64,000 nt of DNA, taken from contig OZ026530.1 in assembly GCA_964019695.1 (NCBI GenBank), positions 42,517,716-42,581,715 on the forward strand. Reading direction: 5' to 3'. This document shows, in pieces, positions 10,037 through 22,396 of this stretch. A program made the position numbers and the translations under genes. The notes under the pieces were generated by a model that saw only the letters and a program-made list of their open reading frames with translations, did not search any database and was not told where the DNA came from. This stretch comes from Loripinus fragilis (lineage: Eukaryota; Mollusca; Bivalvia; Lucinida; Lucinidae). Position 1 is the stretch's first letter, and the number at the start of each line of letters is the position of its first letter.

Positions 10037-10075
10037 ACACATTGGAATTGCCTCTATGAGGCAATTCCAATGTGT
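10037..10075. repeat. Perfect 18-bp-arm hairpin
   Basis: ACACATTGGAATTGCCTC (10037-10054), loop TAT, then its exact reverse complement (10058-10075). It stands alone, about 70 bp from a SINE target duplication, with no other recognisable element around it. Confidence 0.95.
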
Positions 10076-10935
10076 GACTTTTTAATAAATGAGTTTTTCA
10101 CCATAAGCTTGTTTAAACAAATTCTCAACCACTTTCATTTATGCAAAGAAATGAGCATGTAGAAATGAACAACTGTTCATGTAGTTTGTCATGCACATGG
10201 ATGGCAATAATAGACTGTTTATTTTATGCTTCTGACAGCTTATCTTGAGATGTTTCATGGGAGTATATTACTAAATTGCTAGTTGCATGGTGTAATTTGT
10301 AGAGGCACGAAATTTTGGTTTTCTCTGGATAATCGCTGTGGGCTTCATTTGTACAGAAATTGCTTTGACACACTCTGACAGGGGATGAAAAACATACAAA
10401 TTACAAAGCAAAATATGATATAGTGTCAGATACTTATTTAGATAAATGTAACTATGTCAATCTAGATGTCACAATTTCCTTATTGATATCCTTGTATCAT
10501 CAATCTATTTATACTATTTCACAAGACATTTTACAGCCGATTCAATACATGTGCAGAGAAAAAAGTGGCTTATAATATTCTTTACCCTAAGTATAGTTGG
10601 GACCTATTTTCGTTTGTTTAAAATCCTTGGCTCGGCGTTTTTGTCGAAAACTGGAAAAAGGAACACTACTGGTGAATGATTGATGACATGCAAAAATGCC
10701 TATGTGCAAATAGGTAAAGGGCAGCGTATATGATTCTTGTTATGAATATTCATAAAACATACATTTAACACAAAGACACAGCAAACACTACCAGGATTTT
10801 ATACCTCACAGATATATCTGCGGTAGAATTTATACATTTGACAATATTTTTTTTTTACTTTTAATGGCATTTTTCTGTTGTAGCTCAAAACATTCTGTGT
10901 AGTGGAGCGGGAAATGTCTGTTTTTTAGACGATCA
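10076..10935. other. No recognised feature
   Basis: AT-rich. A 62-codon minus-strand frame at 10830-11018 has no known domain. Confidence 0.45.
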
Positions 10936-11250
10936 TGCACTTCCGGATACAAGCATGAGAATTTCAGATTTTTTTCTTCAAATCTTTCTTGATAATATTT
11001 ATTCGTTAGCCATCGCAATTTTTTCCATGTTCAAGATGGCTAACGGAAATTTCAAGATGGCTGCCAAATTCATATATTAAGCAGAGCAGAAAGTGACAAA
11101 AGTTGGCACATGCAGATATAAGCACAGATATAAGCATGAAAGTTGGTAAAATGTTCACAAGCATGAGTAAATTGAATATCTATCCTTAGCCAATCAAAAT
11201 TGACCTATTTTCAAGATGGCGGTGCTAAAATCCAAGATGGCCGCCGCACA
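10936..11250. repeat. Two-copy ~190-bp repeat with AAGATGGC motifs
   Basis: Units begin ATACAAGCATGAGAATTTCA (near 10938) and ATATAAGCATGAAAGTTGG (near 11129). Each ends with a pair of AAGATGGC motifs (near 11034 and 11055; 11214 and 11235), similar to the YY1 consensus AAGATGGCGGC. The motif pairing may simply be part of the repeat. Confidence 0.7.
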
Positions 11251-11259
11251 AAAAACATC

Positions 11260-11895
11260 AGATCAGGAAATGAAGATTTTACATGAAGCAAAGCAATTAG
11301 AAAACATCTAAAATGGTACAATTGGATGAAATATATCATAAAATGATATTGGTTACATTGAATTAGCCCTATCTGATTATTAAATAATTAATTTTAAATA
11401 GGACGGAAATGGGAGGGGGGTACGTAAAACTGACTAAAATGCAGTGTTGTCGTCAAACAATGGAAAAAAATGCAAATAGATGTCGTTTGCTTATTTGCGT
11501 TACAATCACATTATAAGCTATGAATTATTTAAGTACTAGAGAAGCAGTAAACAGGAACTGGAGCAATCAAAAGCTACATATGGCACATAAAATCAAAATG
11601 ATAAATAATTAAAAAATACAAATAAACCAAAATACAAAGAGAACAAATGGCCAATCGAGTGGGCTCTATTTCTCAAAAGGTGGCCACTCAGCAATTCAAA
11701 CAGAACTTAAAGTATAATTAACAAACATAAGGCGAATCATCATCAAAACTCTGATACCAAAACAAATACCTATTAAATTAATGTAGGTAAGATTCAAAGG
11801 AAATGTAAATAAATTGAATAAAATTAGATCTTTGTCGTACTACTATATTTCCCAGTAAAATCATAAAAAAGATATTACTAGACAATGCATATTGC
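11260..11895. other. No recognised feature
   Basis: AT-rich sequence with no gene or clear repeat that I can name. Confidence 0.4.
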
Positions 11896-11914
11896 TTGGT
11901 ACAATGCAATAAAA

Positions 11915-12060
11915 GGGGAAAGGATCAGAAATCGATACAATCAAGTACCACACCTGACCACATGGAAGAGTGACAAATTTAACATCACAACGAGAGCCAA
12001 GTGGTGAGCCATTTCCCAGCAGGTGAGCACAATGCAGCAATGTACAGACCCTGCTTACAC
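11915..12060. repeat. Dispersed repeat fragment, copy 1
   Basis: GGGGAAAGGATCAGAAATCG, ATACAATCAAGTACC, ACACCTGACC, then AACATCACAACGAGAGCCAA. The same order of motifs is found at 40972-41110. Confidence 0.7.
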
Positions 12061-12084
12061 TTCCAATAAGTTCTCCCTTGTTGA

Positions 12085-12160
12085 CTGGTCACATTTGCTC
12101 AAGTGGTAGAGCGGCCGTTTCCAGAGCTGGAGGTTGCAGGTTGAAAAAAAAAAACAGCCA
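12085..12160 (+). mobile_element. tRNA-like head of SINE family 4
   Basis: GACTGGTCACATTTGCTCAA, GTGGTAGAGCGGCCG and GGAGGTTGCAGGTTG resemble a tRNA A box and a decayed B box; an A run follows. The partner copy at 12573-12756 is in the opposite orientation. Confidence 0.6.
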
Positions 12161-12572
12161 TTTTACACTAAAATGGTTCAAAAAGGAACCAATAGCTACA
12201 TTGCTTGGTTCTGAGCGCAATTAGACATTCAATGGATTTTCTTATCTCACTCACTACTAACACAACTAACATTTTGAAATAACTACTTAACTAAAAACAA
12301 CAAAAGTTGGATACCAGTTCTTGGTTCACCAAATCCCATCTGGTGTCTGCCTCGGTGGTTGAGATGTATCGATAGATAGAAAGATTTGAGTTTTTGAATG
12401 CTGAACTATGAAGCTCCAGTTGCATAGGGTGGTTACCCAGCTGTCGTGGCGCTATGATTATGATCAATATTATCAAGATTATAATATAGTGTTTAACTCC
12501 TTTTGAAGTAAGGATTAACAAACTTCTCCTTTTTCCATAAATGGTGATCCCATATTCATATTTTGAGGCCCA

Positions 12573-12756
12573 TCAAAATGCATATTCCGTACTGGTGAAA
12601 GGCGTTATTGAAGTTTTCTGGCTTACGGCAGCAGCCCAACATATATAACACCTACCCACCCAACCGCCCGCCCACCTACCTACCTTAACCTGGGTTTTCA
12701 ACCTACGACCTCTAGTTCTGGAAGCAGATGCCTTACAGCTTGAGCTGTCGTGACTA
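12573..12756 (-). mobile_element. SINE family 4, opposite orientation
   Basis: The minus strand reads GACTAGTCACGACAGCTCAA, GGCATCTGCTTCCAGAAC and GAGGTCGTAGGTTG, then a GGTAGGTAGGTGGGCGGGCG stretch. It matches the head at 12085-12160. The 3' end is approximate. Confidence 0.6.
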
Positions 12757-13268
12757 GTCAAAAAGGGGGCCTTATTATGGGAAGTGCTATTTATAGTAGG
12801 GACCCGTCATGAAGAATGTTCCACCACCACAAGAGGAGTGTGTGAATGTAAAGTCAGCATACTTCAAGCATATTTTTAAAGAACCCACTGCACTGGTAAT
12901 CAAGGTATTCTTCCTTTGAAACCTGTCTCTGGCAGAAAAAGAAAATTTCAGTACCTTGAACATGTCATTGAAACTTATAGTCTAAACGATTGTGTTATAC
13001 ATGTGGTAAGATATGCCAAATACCATGCCTCTAAACATTGAGCACTGCAATTATAGCCTTGCATATCTGCTTTGCTGCCTCCAGATTGGCCAGGCGCAGG
13101 TATAGCACCATCTGAGACTGAAGACTCATGCATATTTTTTCCTCTAGTGTCACAAAAACATGACTTGCACACAAAGTTGCATCGGCTTTTCCTGCTATAT
13201 TTATCACACTTTGCAGTGTACATGTTAGCATATCAGCGATATATTACTGTTGACTTAGAAGCAGGTAG

Positions 13269-13421
13269 AGTCCGTGCTCGATAAGAGTAGAGAGTTACTT
13301 AGAGAGTTACGTAGTTGGTCACGTTATGATACTCTATTCACTTCATTGGACAAATATACGTTTTTTTCATACTTCTAACTGTAAATCTGTTTCGTCACCC
13401 TACTCATATTGAGCACGGACT
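13269..13421. mobile_element. Short MITE, 153 bp
   Basis: Terminal inverted repeats of 22 bp with two mismatches: left 13269-13290 starts AGTCCGTGCTCGATAAGAG, right 13400-13421 ends ATTGAGCACGGACT. The interior begins with a short repeat of AGAGAGTTAC. A TA lies near each end, so a Tc1/mariner-type target is possible but not proved. Confidence 0.82.
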
Positions 13422-15227
13422 ATAATTGATAAGCAAAGAAGGAGCAAATCCATCCACAGCATATGTTTTGGAGTCAAATATTGACTTATGAGCTTCTTTT
13501 AATAATGCTTTAACGTTCTTTTCTGTTCTTATCGTCATCATATAATATTACTCATTATCATTTTTATTATTATCTCAATTAATGATAGGCCTAAATGAAT
13601 ACATGTGTGGTTCCCTTTTCATGCCAAAAACATAAGGGTAGGTAGGTAGGCTCTAACATTGAATTAAGACATAACATTAAAAAATGATGACGGCCTATAT
13701 TATTATACTGAAAATAGTGCATATGGAGTCTGAGTGAACAAATTTTGATGTATTATAAAAAGGCCTAAATGAAGTAACTACACTATTTTAAACCCAAAAC
13801 CTTTATATGGTAGTTAGTTTAGGAAATTATTTTATGGAGTAAATTTTAACACGGAAAACCGCTTCAAAATTTTCAATATGCCTGTTTTACTTTTGTTCCC
13901 AAAGGCCATTTTAATGTTTATGATGGGGTAGGTAGGGGAACAGGAACCACACTATATTCCTTTAAAGTGTATGTTCATGCTTTTCAACATTTTACTTTAT
14001 TCACAAATAAATATTTCGTTATGGACTAATTTTATTTTCACAGATCATTTATCCATCTGGTTAGTTAATTACAGAAACTTTTATAGCTGTGTATCTAATC
14101 TTCTGGGAGCAGACATCTTACAGCTATTGGCACACATTAACCTGAGTTAACCTCAATATGCTGGCCTCCCAAATGATTGAAGCGGCACCTTTCAGTCAAT
14201 TTCTTTATTTCAATATTGGATAATGGGTATTCCATTTTAATTACAATCAACAGCCAAATCAATGCAAATTAAATTGTAACAACTGTCAAACGAAAACTAT
14301 TTTGTTTTTCAATAAGTTTCATTTGATTTATTCTGCCTTTTTGTTTGCAAAATGACGAAAATTGTTACATAAAATGTCGTCTGCTATAGTAATTATTAGT
14401 GCTTTAAGACTTAAATTTTCAAATTAATTATTAAATATGGGCCAAGTATCAAAATGTACTCATCAATGCACACACTGGTAAAAGCATTACTCTGAAAAAT
14501 AGTTATTTTTTGCCTTTTGACTGATTTATAATTCTGCTTTGGTAGTGTGTAAGCAGGTGGAAGTGATTCCAGTTTTGGTGTGTGGAGAACATTGACCTGA
14601 GAATGACCAGACTCCCATTAAGAAGCAAAAGTGATTAATTACAGCCTAATAGAAGGGCAATCACAAACATTTAATGAGGAATTATTCCTGCCATACTGTA
14701 AACTCAAAAATAAACGCATTTGAAAAAAAGTGTGAATAATCCCTTTAAGCCTTATCTTTAATACAAAATACCTCGTACCAAACAGTATGCATTGCCCAGT
14801 ATTACAATCATGTTTTACTTGGAAGATATGTTAGCTCAAAAAGGAGAGAATTTTATGCAATTTGTTTGCATTTTACCCTAATGCATGACCCCCATTTATA
14901 CTTTCCTACCATTATATCTTACCTACAATAATTAAATTAGGTAAAACTAATTTATAGTTTATAATAGGAGTGTTGCTCAGACAAGCAATTTACATCTACC
15001 ATTGTTTGATGGCAACACAGCAGTTTTAGTCAAGTTTGCTTTTTTCCCCATTTTGGCCCTATTTAACCCTTATTTTCAAATAACATTTACTAATTTCAAG
15101 AAAACTTTTACCCTTATGTGATGTGTTTCACTCATCAATACAATTTTATATGTTATTTTATTCATTTGTATGATGTAATCCGGATGTGCATGATTATTGT
15201 CAATTCCCGCTCCACTAGTTTGAGAAA
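13422..15227. other. Unassigned AT-rich sequence up to the gap
   Basis: No coding signal or tRNA box. GGTAGGTAGG stretches near 13637 and 13926 look like relics of the family 4 SINE tail. Confidence 0.4.
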
Positions 15228-15427
15228 NNNNNNNNNNNNNNNNNNNNNNNNNNNNNNNNNNNNNNNNNNNNNNNNNNNNNNNNNNNNNNNNNNNNNNNNN
15301 NNNNNNNNNNNNNNNNNNNNNNNNNNNNNNNNNNNNNNNNNNNNNNNNNNNNNNNNNNNNNNNNNNNNNNNNNNNNNNNNNNNNNNNNNNNNNNNNNNNN
15401 NNNNNNNNNNNNNNNNNNNNNNNNNNN
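15228..15427. other. Assembly gap, 200 N
   Basis: Exactly 200 ambiguous bases. The sequence immediately to the right is a 284-bp tandem repeat, which probably caused the break. Confidence 0.99.
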
Positions 15428-15915
15428 ACCCTGCAAGTTGGTCAGATATACACTGCTGAAGTTACTCTTTGCCTGAAATTGTTGTCTGCTGATAACCTTT
15501 GCAAACAGTTTTAGAACCAGATCAGGACTGACAAAATGTCAGACCTGATCTGGATCCAAACTGTTTGACTCTCTGATGGTGATCATGACGGAACTATATG
15601 GTAAATGAATTTAGAAAAGACAGCAGATGACAAAATACCTGGTCCTGAAGCCAGCTGATCAGGATGTATATTGTTTTCTACTCTGCTTGTAAATGCATAC
15701 TAATAAGTGGAACCCTGCAAGTTGGTTAGATATACACTGCTGAATTTACTCTTTGCCTGCAATAATTGTTGTCTGCTGATAACCTTTGCCAACAGTTTTG
15801 GAACCAGATCAGGACCGACAAAATATTGGGCCAGATCTTAATCCAATCTGTTTGACTCTCTGAGAACAATATGGTAAATCAATTTAAAAAAAAGACAGCA
15901 GATGACAAAAATATA
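15428..15915. repeat. 284-bp tandem repeat with a near-complete module A fold-back
   Basis: ACCCTGCAAGTTGGT starts units at 15428 and 15712. Each unit contains GTTGTCTGCTGATAACCTTT, GAACCAGATCAGGAC, then GATCTGGATCCAAACTG (unit 1) or a decayed form (unit 2), and ends with GACAGCAGATGACAAAA. Unit 1 shows both arms of module A in inverted orientation. Confidence 0.88.
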
Positions 15916-16026
15916 AAAAAAATCCAGCAAGCAGAGTAAAATAGAAATGGATGCTTGTCAAAATAAATATGGTTACTATATTATAAAAAATGCACTTGTG
16001 TAGATATCAAATTAACCCTTGTCCTG

Positions 16027-16061
16027 CTGAACCTAGACTGGTATCAGACCAGTAAATAGAA
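16027..16061. repeat. Short dispersed repeat, copy 1
   Basis: CCTAGACTGGTATCAGACCA followed by GTAAATAGA, then AGTAGTAAAATAT-like sequence. It recurs almost unchanged near 24112-24150. It contains the small palindrome ACTGGTATCAGACCAGT. Confidence 0.7.
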
Positions 16062-16600
16062 AAATAGTAAAATATGTGCACATACATAAACAAGCATTTA
16101 AATCTCTGAAAAAAATCACTGACTGTCTTATTTACTTTATAGTTATTATATATTATCCATTTGTGCACAAAATTAAAAAAAAAAGACTTAAAGAGACTAA
16201 GTCTGCAACTATGAACATTTTTCAAAAAAAAATCTTTTCTTTTTAAATCATTTGTAAAAGTAAAATTAAGTTATATTTTCACAATAAATCTGTTCACTAT
16301 AGCTGTAAACTGCATGAAAAAGTGAATTATCTTGTTAAAACAGCTGTTTTTTCCCTTGCGTCCCTCCAATAATTATAGGCAGTTAATTTTTAACATAAAT
16401 GCTGATGTTTTGATCAATACTGATAATTTGTTAAGATTTACGAAATTGGTTAAATGTATACCTGAATTTTAGTTTTTTTACTGTGTTCTTGAAAAATAAA
16501 AACATTATTTCTAAAATTAAAAGATCAAAGTTACAGACTATGCACCTTTAAAAAACAAAATAATGAAAAAAGACTAAAAAAATAAATAAATAAATGAAAT

Positions 16601-16671
16601 AGAACCAGATTTGAATCCACATCTTTTGAATGCTAAACACATCCTGTTAAATGTACCCATTAAGCTATCGA
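16601..16671 (-). mobile_element. tRNA-like SINE head, decayed
   Basis: On the minus strand TAGCTTAATGGGTA resembles an A box and GGATTCAAATCTGG a B box, about 35 bases apart as in a tRNA. An AAATAAATAAATAAA run lies next to it. No functional cloverleaf is claimed. Confidence 0.5.
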
Positions 16672-17014
16672 GAAATTGTAGAATTCTTTCATTCAGACAA
16701 GTAATTGTACCACAATCTAAAGCTCACTTTTTGTTTGCTGCTTTCGAAGCAGCAAACTTTCAGATTGACTTTTTCGGAAATCCGGCCATGCGCACTGCAG
16801 AGTAGCTGTCTGACGCAACCCTGCCATTGTTAAAAATAGTCGGATATAACGCAATACCGCCACCAGTGTTGAAGAAATGAGATATACTTTGATTTGGGAC
16901 GATATTGTAGGATCTGCTAAAATGGAAAATCATTATAAAGTTCAGCTTGGAACTGCCAGATGCAAGTCATTATAGAAAAAGTTTAAAAGAAAACGACTTA
17001 CCTTTAAATGGTTT

Positions 17015-17330
17015 ACGCATGCGCGGATCCAGAAAGTTTTGTCAGAGGGGTCCAACTTCAACTTTTTATTTTTGTTTTCTTTTTCTTTTGATGAGTGGGG
17101 GAAGGATTCAAATACCACTATTAGCGGGCCATCAACGGCCCGCCAGCGAAACGCCATTCAAATGGCGTTTCGCTGGCGGGCCGATGCTGGCCCAACACTG
17201 AATGCTTGCCAAGCTTGTAAGCTTTGTGGTTTTACAGGGGATCCGGACTAATATTGCTAAGAAACCCTATATTTTTGTGATTGGGTCGGGACCCCCTGTC
17301 TCCCCCTCTGGATCCGCACATGTTTATGTA
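17015..17330 (+). repeat. Palindrome-bearing repeat, copy 1
   Basis: ATGCGCGGATCCAGAAAG at the left and CCTCTGGATCCGCACATG at the right bracket the palindrome at 17137-17182, then GGATCCGGACTAATATTGC and AAGAAACCCTAT. The core matches the copy at 18180-18400 in inverted orientation. Confidence 0.82.
17137..17182. repeat. Perfect palindrome, 22-bp arms
   Basis: GGCCCGCCAGCGAAACGCCA (arm 17137-17158) pairs perfectly with 17161-17182 around a CA loop. GC-rich in an AT-rich setting. Confidence 0.97.
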
Positions 17331-17764
17331 TTAATCCATTTATCCGCAATTGCGTTTGAAACTAACCATCGTAAAAATAGCTATGAGACAAAAATGACCA
17401 CAATGAATGAAATGATGCAAGACTACTGACTAACCATTTACCTGCGAGTAACTTTAACTCTTTGCATGCTGAGCCATGATGACATCATTCAGAGAGCCCA
17501 CGAAAACGCAGGTCACAGAAAGACACAAGTCAATATACGTACAAGATCGGAGTATTTTTCTGCTTCCCACAACTTACGCATCAGCGCATGCTTATTTCAT
17601 ATAAAGTCCCTGTACAATGTAGAACCAGATAAAATATCCAGAATCATGTATCTAATCATGTTTTGAAGTGTCACTATAGTCGCTCGAGCAATGAAAAATA
17701 AGTCATTGCATGAGAAAACCTGTCTTTCGGGATAGGCTTCACTGAAGAAGCAAGTGGATCTATC

Positions 17765-18045
17765 ATACGCATGCGCAGACCCAGAGGTTCGGACCCTACC
17801 CCCTGGAAATTAACAAGTTCTATATTAACATTTGCCCCCCCCCCCCCTGGAAAAAATTGGATCCCCTCCCCTGTAAAATGTTGGACCCCCTCTGGAACCT
17901 TAAAAAAAAATAGTTTTCCTTAAAATAAACCGTTGATACCCCTCTGTAAAACTGTAAAAAAGCTGATGCCTAAAAAACGTTATCAGAGTTCTTTTTCGGA
18001 CCCCCCTCCCCCTGGCGAAAATTCCTGGATCCGCGCATGATACTT
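17765..18045. repeat. C-rich GGATCC-type dispersed repeat
   Basis: ACGCATGCGCAGACCC at the left and CCTGGATCCGCGCATG at the right enclose runs of CCCCTGGAA and GGACCCCCCTCC. Similar end motifs occur at 17015, 18187, 24945 and 26570. Confidence 0.6.
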
Positions 18046-18179
18046 CCATAAAGCCAACAGCGTTGGATGCACATGCTCATCTTTGCCTACTAGCGTCCGA
18101 GGAAGAAAAAGTAAATCTCGGTTTTTGTGACGGTGTAGCCGAACAATTTTATATCGCGAAGTGGTGAGTTTTCATGCAA

Positions 18180-18400
18180 ACCCGCTCATGAGCGGATTCC
18201 AGAGGGGGGGGGGGGGGGGGGGGCAGGGAGTCCGGACCCCCCCCACCCTGAAAAATCACCAAAAATAGGGTTTCTATGCATACTAGTCCGGTTCCCCTTA
18301 AAATCACTAGCATTCTCTGTTGGGTCATCAATCAGCGAAACGCCATTTAAATGGTGTTTCGCTGGCAGGCCAATGATGGCCCGCTTTTAGTGGTGTTTTT
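18180..18400 (-). repeat. Palindrome-bearing repeat, copy 2 (inverted)
   Basis: The minus strand repeats copy 1: AGCGGGCCATCATTGGCC, a palindrome at 18333-18364 (CAGCGAAACGCCATTTAAAT onward), GAATGCTAGTG, CCGGACTAGTATGC and ATAGAAACCCTAT. A G run of about 20 lies at 18207-18222. Copies 1 and 2 form an inverted pair about 1 kb apart. Confidence 0.82.
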
Positions 18401-20893
18401 ATTTATTTTATTTATACAATATTTAAAGAGGTGTACACTTTTAGCTGAAATAGCCATTCTACCAAGTGGCCCTCTATAACAAAACTATATACATCAAAAC
18501 ATCTCTCTCTCTCATCATCATCAACTAAAAAAAAACGTTGTCAAAGTTGCCCCCCCCCCCCCCCCGGACAAAACTTTCTGGCTGGGTAATCATGTTTTAT
18601 GTGTGCTTTCATGTGCCAAGGCCACCACGTGCTAACAACAACAGCGGTGGCTTTGATCTTAGACATCATGCTGTCCTTGAGGCTTTGTCTGCGGCTGACA
18701 ATAATAGCTGACAGTTTGGGCCCAGATCTGGCCCGACAAAATGTTTTATGTTTTTATTGATAAGACTGTGCGGTGCGCAGGCCGATCTGCGACTTCGTTG
18801 GTCTCATACAACAAAGTCGGGGTACATACATCAAGGGAAGCAAATTCTGCTATGTCTCGATCATCTCAAGGTCTTCCAATTTTCATGGAAGGAAAATCCA
18901 TCCATAGTGAAATTGTAAAGCAAACTGTGTACTATGGATAGTCGGTAAATGGAGCGAATCGATCCTCTCAAGGTATTTCCTGTTTTCAAATTCACAGCCA
19001 CCTAGTTGGGCTATTACCCTAAATTAAGGAATATACCTTCATCAACATTCCTTCCATGTGTATGTGGGCAGTTAGCAGAATAAGGCTCTGACGATTTTCC
19101 GCGGATGCGCAGGCTCGTCTAAGCCTTCGCTGCTCGCATATGCGCTCATGAATGGGCTTATTTCATGAAAATACCAATGTTAATATTAAATTCATCATGA
19201 CCTAGATTCAGCACGGCTACAATCAAATTATTTCTTGGTATGTGCGTCTGTCCGTACACTATCTCTGTATACACTCTTAGGACCTCGTGAGAACAGCAAG
19301 ACACGCCTCGATCGGCTCAACAGTTTGTTAAAATCACGGACTATACATCCGTGTTAAAATGTTCCATTTTGAAGAATTTGATATTTCTTTAGGAGCCGTT
19401 ATTACATGAATTAAGTTATTTACGCTAAGAAAACCACAGAACTCGTATGAAATTGGTATTCAAGTATTTAAAACATAACGTGCGTAGATGTCTAGAATTT
19501 TATTTGGTCAGTCTTTGTCCCCCTCAAACTTTATGATAGTGAACAGCGAGACCCTTGCGAGATTGTGCAAACGCATATGCTCTCTTGAGCCTTCTCTGAT
19601 CACATATGTCGTAAGTACCAGCAGGCTATTTACGAAGTTCATATGGGGCACCGGGCAAGTTGATTTCATGTTCGGGTTCGATTGGAAACAAAATAAAACA
19701 ATCAATTTTCCTAAGCTTGCACGGCTTTTGTAATGATAGTACAGAATATCGCCGACGCATCGGCAACATAGGCGTGTAAATTTGCATCCGCTCGACGTAC
19801 TTTCAGAAAACAAATCTTAATGTCATCTTAAACATGCGACGTCAATGCTGGATTCACGTTTGCGACGTAAGCCGTTAGATTGGCAGGCGAAAAGTTAGCA
19901 TTAAAGTATCGTAGACAAAAACAAGCACCAATGAAGGTAAAAAACGATGTGTACGAACTATCAAAAATTACATATAAGAATAAATTTTCCTTTTTAAAGG
20001 AGGGCTTGCCTAGTCTAAACGGCCCTGTATGTTGGGAACACCTCCAAATTTGGTTATTTTTTACACTGCACTAAAACCACGTCATAGACGAACATAACAT
20101 CAGCAATAGTTATTGAGTCTCATCTGGCTAAAAAAAAAGAGACACAAACAGTTATCTAAAACGGCACCTAGCGCCACGCAAAAAATGAAATTAATAAAAT
20201 TTACTTACTTTTCATGTATCATTTTTTTTTTGGAATTTTTGCAACAATGAACATCAACATACCAGCAAAACATGTTTTTAATTTCATGCCAAAATGATAA
20301 ATAATGTAGAGTCTATAAAATAGCAATACCCTTAGATTCTAAAGTTGCAATTTGAAATTTGTCTAGAAATCAGACGTGATTAAAAGGAATTGTATTAAAA
20401 TATTTTTATTAAAATCCGGATACAAATTACCCTCGAAGCCCTATTATTTGTCCGGAGCTGACGATAGCCAGCCAGAACGCATATTGTTGATGCAAATATC
20501 GTTGATAGATTCAAAGTAAGGTACGTCAGGCCGTCATTTTTGTTTAACCAGACCTGCGTCAATATTTACCTTTCCCTGTAGCCTGATACCGATCTTTTGG
20601 GCGCTGTATAGTTGCTAGCCTTTCCCAAAGGCCTAGAACTTTTCAAATCGTCATTTCATTTTTTCCATATAAACATATTACTACTTTGTTGCTAGTCAAT
20701 AGGCTGGTGTTAAGTTCTGATAATCATACAGCTCCACTGAAGACAGTTACGTTAACTTTATAGACTAGCCATGAACATAAACATTTGGAAAAGAGAAGAA
20801 AAATATTATTACATTATTTTACGCGTATTAATGACCACTTTTATTATCAGACTGGTAGCTATTCTATATAGTTGACTGATGGCAATTATAATA
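18401..20893. other. Mostly unassigned; scattered module A and C relics
   Basis: A C run lies at 18551-18567. Module A half-sites occur at 18717-18740. Module C relics include GCGCAGGCCGATCTGCG near 18776 and ATAAGGCTCTGACGATTTTC near 19080. No exon or tRNA structure could be supported. Confidence 0.45.
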
Positions 20894-21331
20894 CCCACTT
20901 CGAATCAAACTTTATTTCCTACTTAGTAACTAAAGTTCGATTCGCTACTAAAGTGACGTCACAAACCTACTAAAGATCAACGGTGGGTCAGAGCACCGTT
21001 ACTCTAGAAGCTTGTCTGATTCCCTCCTCTAGACCTATCTAGCATAATGGCTTCAAGATCTATTAATAGCCTCAAAATGTTTTTTATTTTACAAAATAAA
21101 TCCTTGATGTGTTCTATTTGCGGTCCCTCTCATTCGTTATTGTTAATTAGAGCAGGCTGTGCAGTTTATTGTGCAGTTTATGCACACCCTTTTTGTCTAC
21201 GATGAAGAATACAGGGCTATTCACTTTGTTTATTTGACAACTAATTAAAAGGTTGCAACTGTAGCCGTTTGGGTGTAAAAGTGCGCACGCATATATTATG
21301 TAAGAACTTTAGTAGGAACTTTGGAAGTGGG
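20894..21331. mobile_element. Possible TIR element, 438 bp
   Basis: CCCACTTCGAATCAAACTTT at the left is an imperfect inverted match to AACTTTGGAAGTGGG at the right, with TTTCCTACTTAG and CTTTAGTAGGAA just inside. No clear target duplication, so moderate confidence. Confidence 0.5.
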
Positions 21332-21434
21332 CCAATATCATTCCAATTGCGCCAGATCATTCATGTTCGGACAATCGTGGCATGATTAATAAAGTTATAA
21401 ACTAAGGCTACAGTGTTTTAATCATGTTTATGTA

Positions 21435-21770
21435 CAAGCTACATGCCAAAGAGACCCAGAAGTGTATGTGACATGCCATGATCCCAAAATATATCCTTAC
21501 ATTCCTACCTCAAATTATATACAGATATGCTCTGGGCTCGACCTTGCTGAAACTGAAATGGTGAAACCAGAGGTCAAGGTTACAGTGACCTGGAAACAGT
21601 TGGTGACTCGCCAGGGCATAATATGTATCTACATACCAAATATGGATCTGCTACCATAAATAATATAGGCGATCTGCTGTGAGTGCATTTTTTCACAACC
21701 TAGCTAGCTGACTCCTGAGATCAAGGTCACAGTAGCTGAAAACAGTGAGCGACATTCCATGACCCCAACA
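21435..21770. repeat. Two-unit repeat with AGGTCAAGGT motif
   Basis: GACATGCCATGATCCCAAAA near 21470 recurs as GACATTCCATGACCCCAACA near 21750. Each unit has GAGGTCAAGGTTACAGTGAC or TGAGATCAAGGTCACAGTAG, and the first ends ACATACCAAAT. This layout is recalled from mollusc dispersed repeats. Confidence 0.65.
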
Positions 21771-22396
21771 TATATCCACAAATTGAATTAGGGGTTAATA
21801 TGTCATATGATATGAGACATACTCTTAACACTATGTTTTGCTTGCTGTCTGTGAGTTTTCTTATCAGCGAATTGTTTTGATCCCATACACACGACAGTTA
21901 TGCTAACAGTATGTTATATAAATAGACAACCAGGTAGAGGGTATCACTTTTCCAAAACAAATGCCGCAAGCAAAAATGATCACTTTACAAACTAAAACAT
22001 GACATTCGTGAATAATGTATGGTGTACGAACTATTCGATTGTAATAATTTATACAAGATTTACCGTATAGTAAATTATAATTCAACAAAGGATTGTTTGT
22101 AGCTGTTGGTATTTGTATTGTGGTACTTAAATCCTTTTAGAATTCAAAGATGGGTAACTAGATGTGAAACTGGTCTATCACAAGCTTTTTAATTTTAAAT
22201 GTAGACTGGCCCCAGTCCTGAAACATTGATATCTCAGAGAAAATCCTCATACTGATACATATAATTTCGATGTTTAGTCATGGACCCATTATTAGGAACA
22301 ATTCTGTGTTATTATTTCAATTTCATTGGAATTATTTTGAATTTTCATATTTCTGAACCCAAGCACTTCTTAGGATGCACATTCGTGACCCAGTTT

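Noticed and set aside
21571..21594. Nuclear receptor element (AGGTCA ... TGACCT)
   Set aside because: The half-sites belong to a dispersed mollusc-type repeat and the 9-bp spacing is not a standard arrangement.
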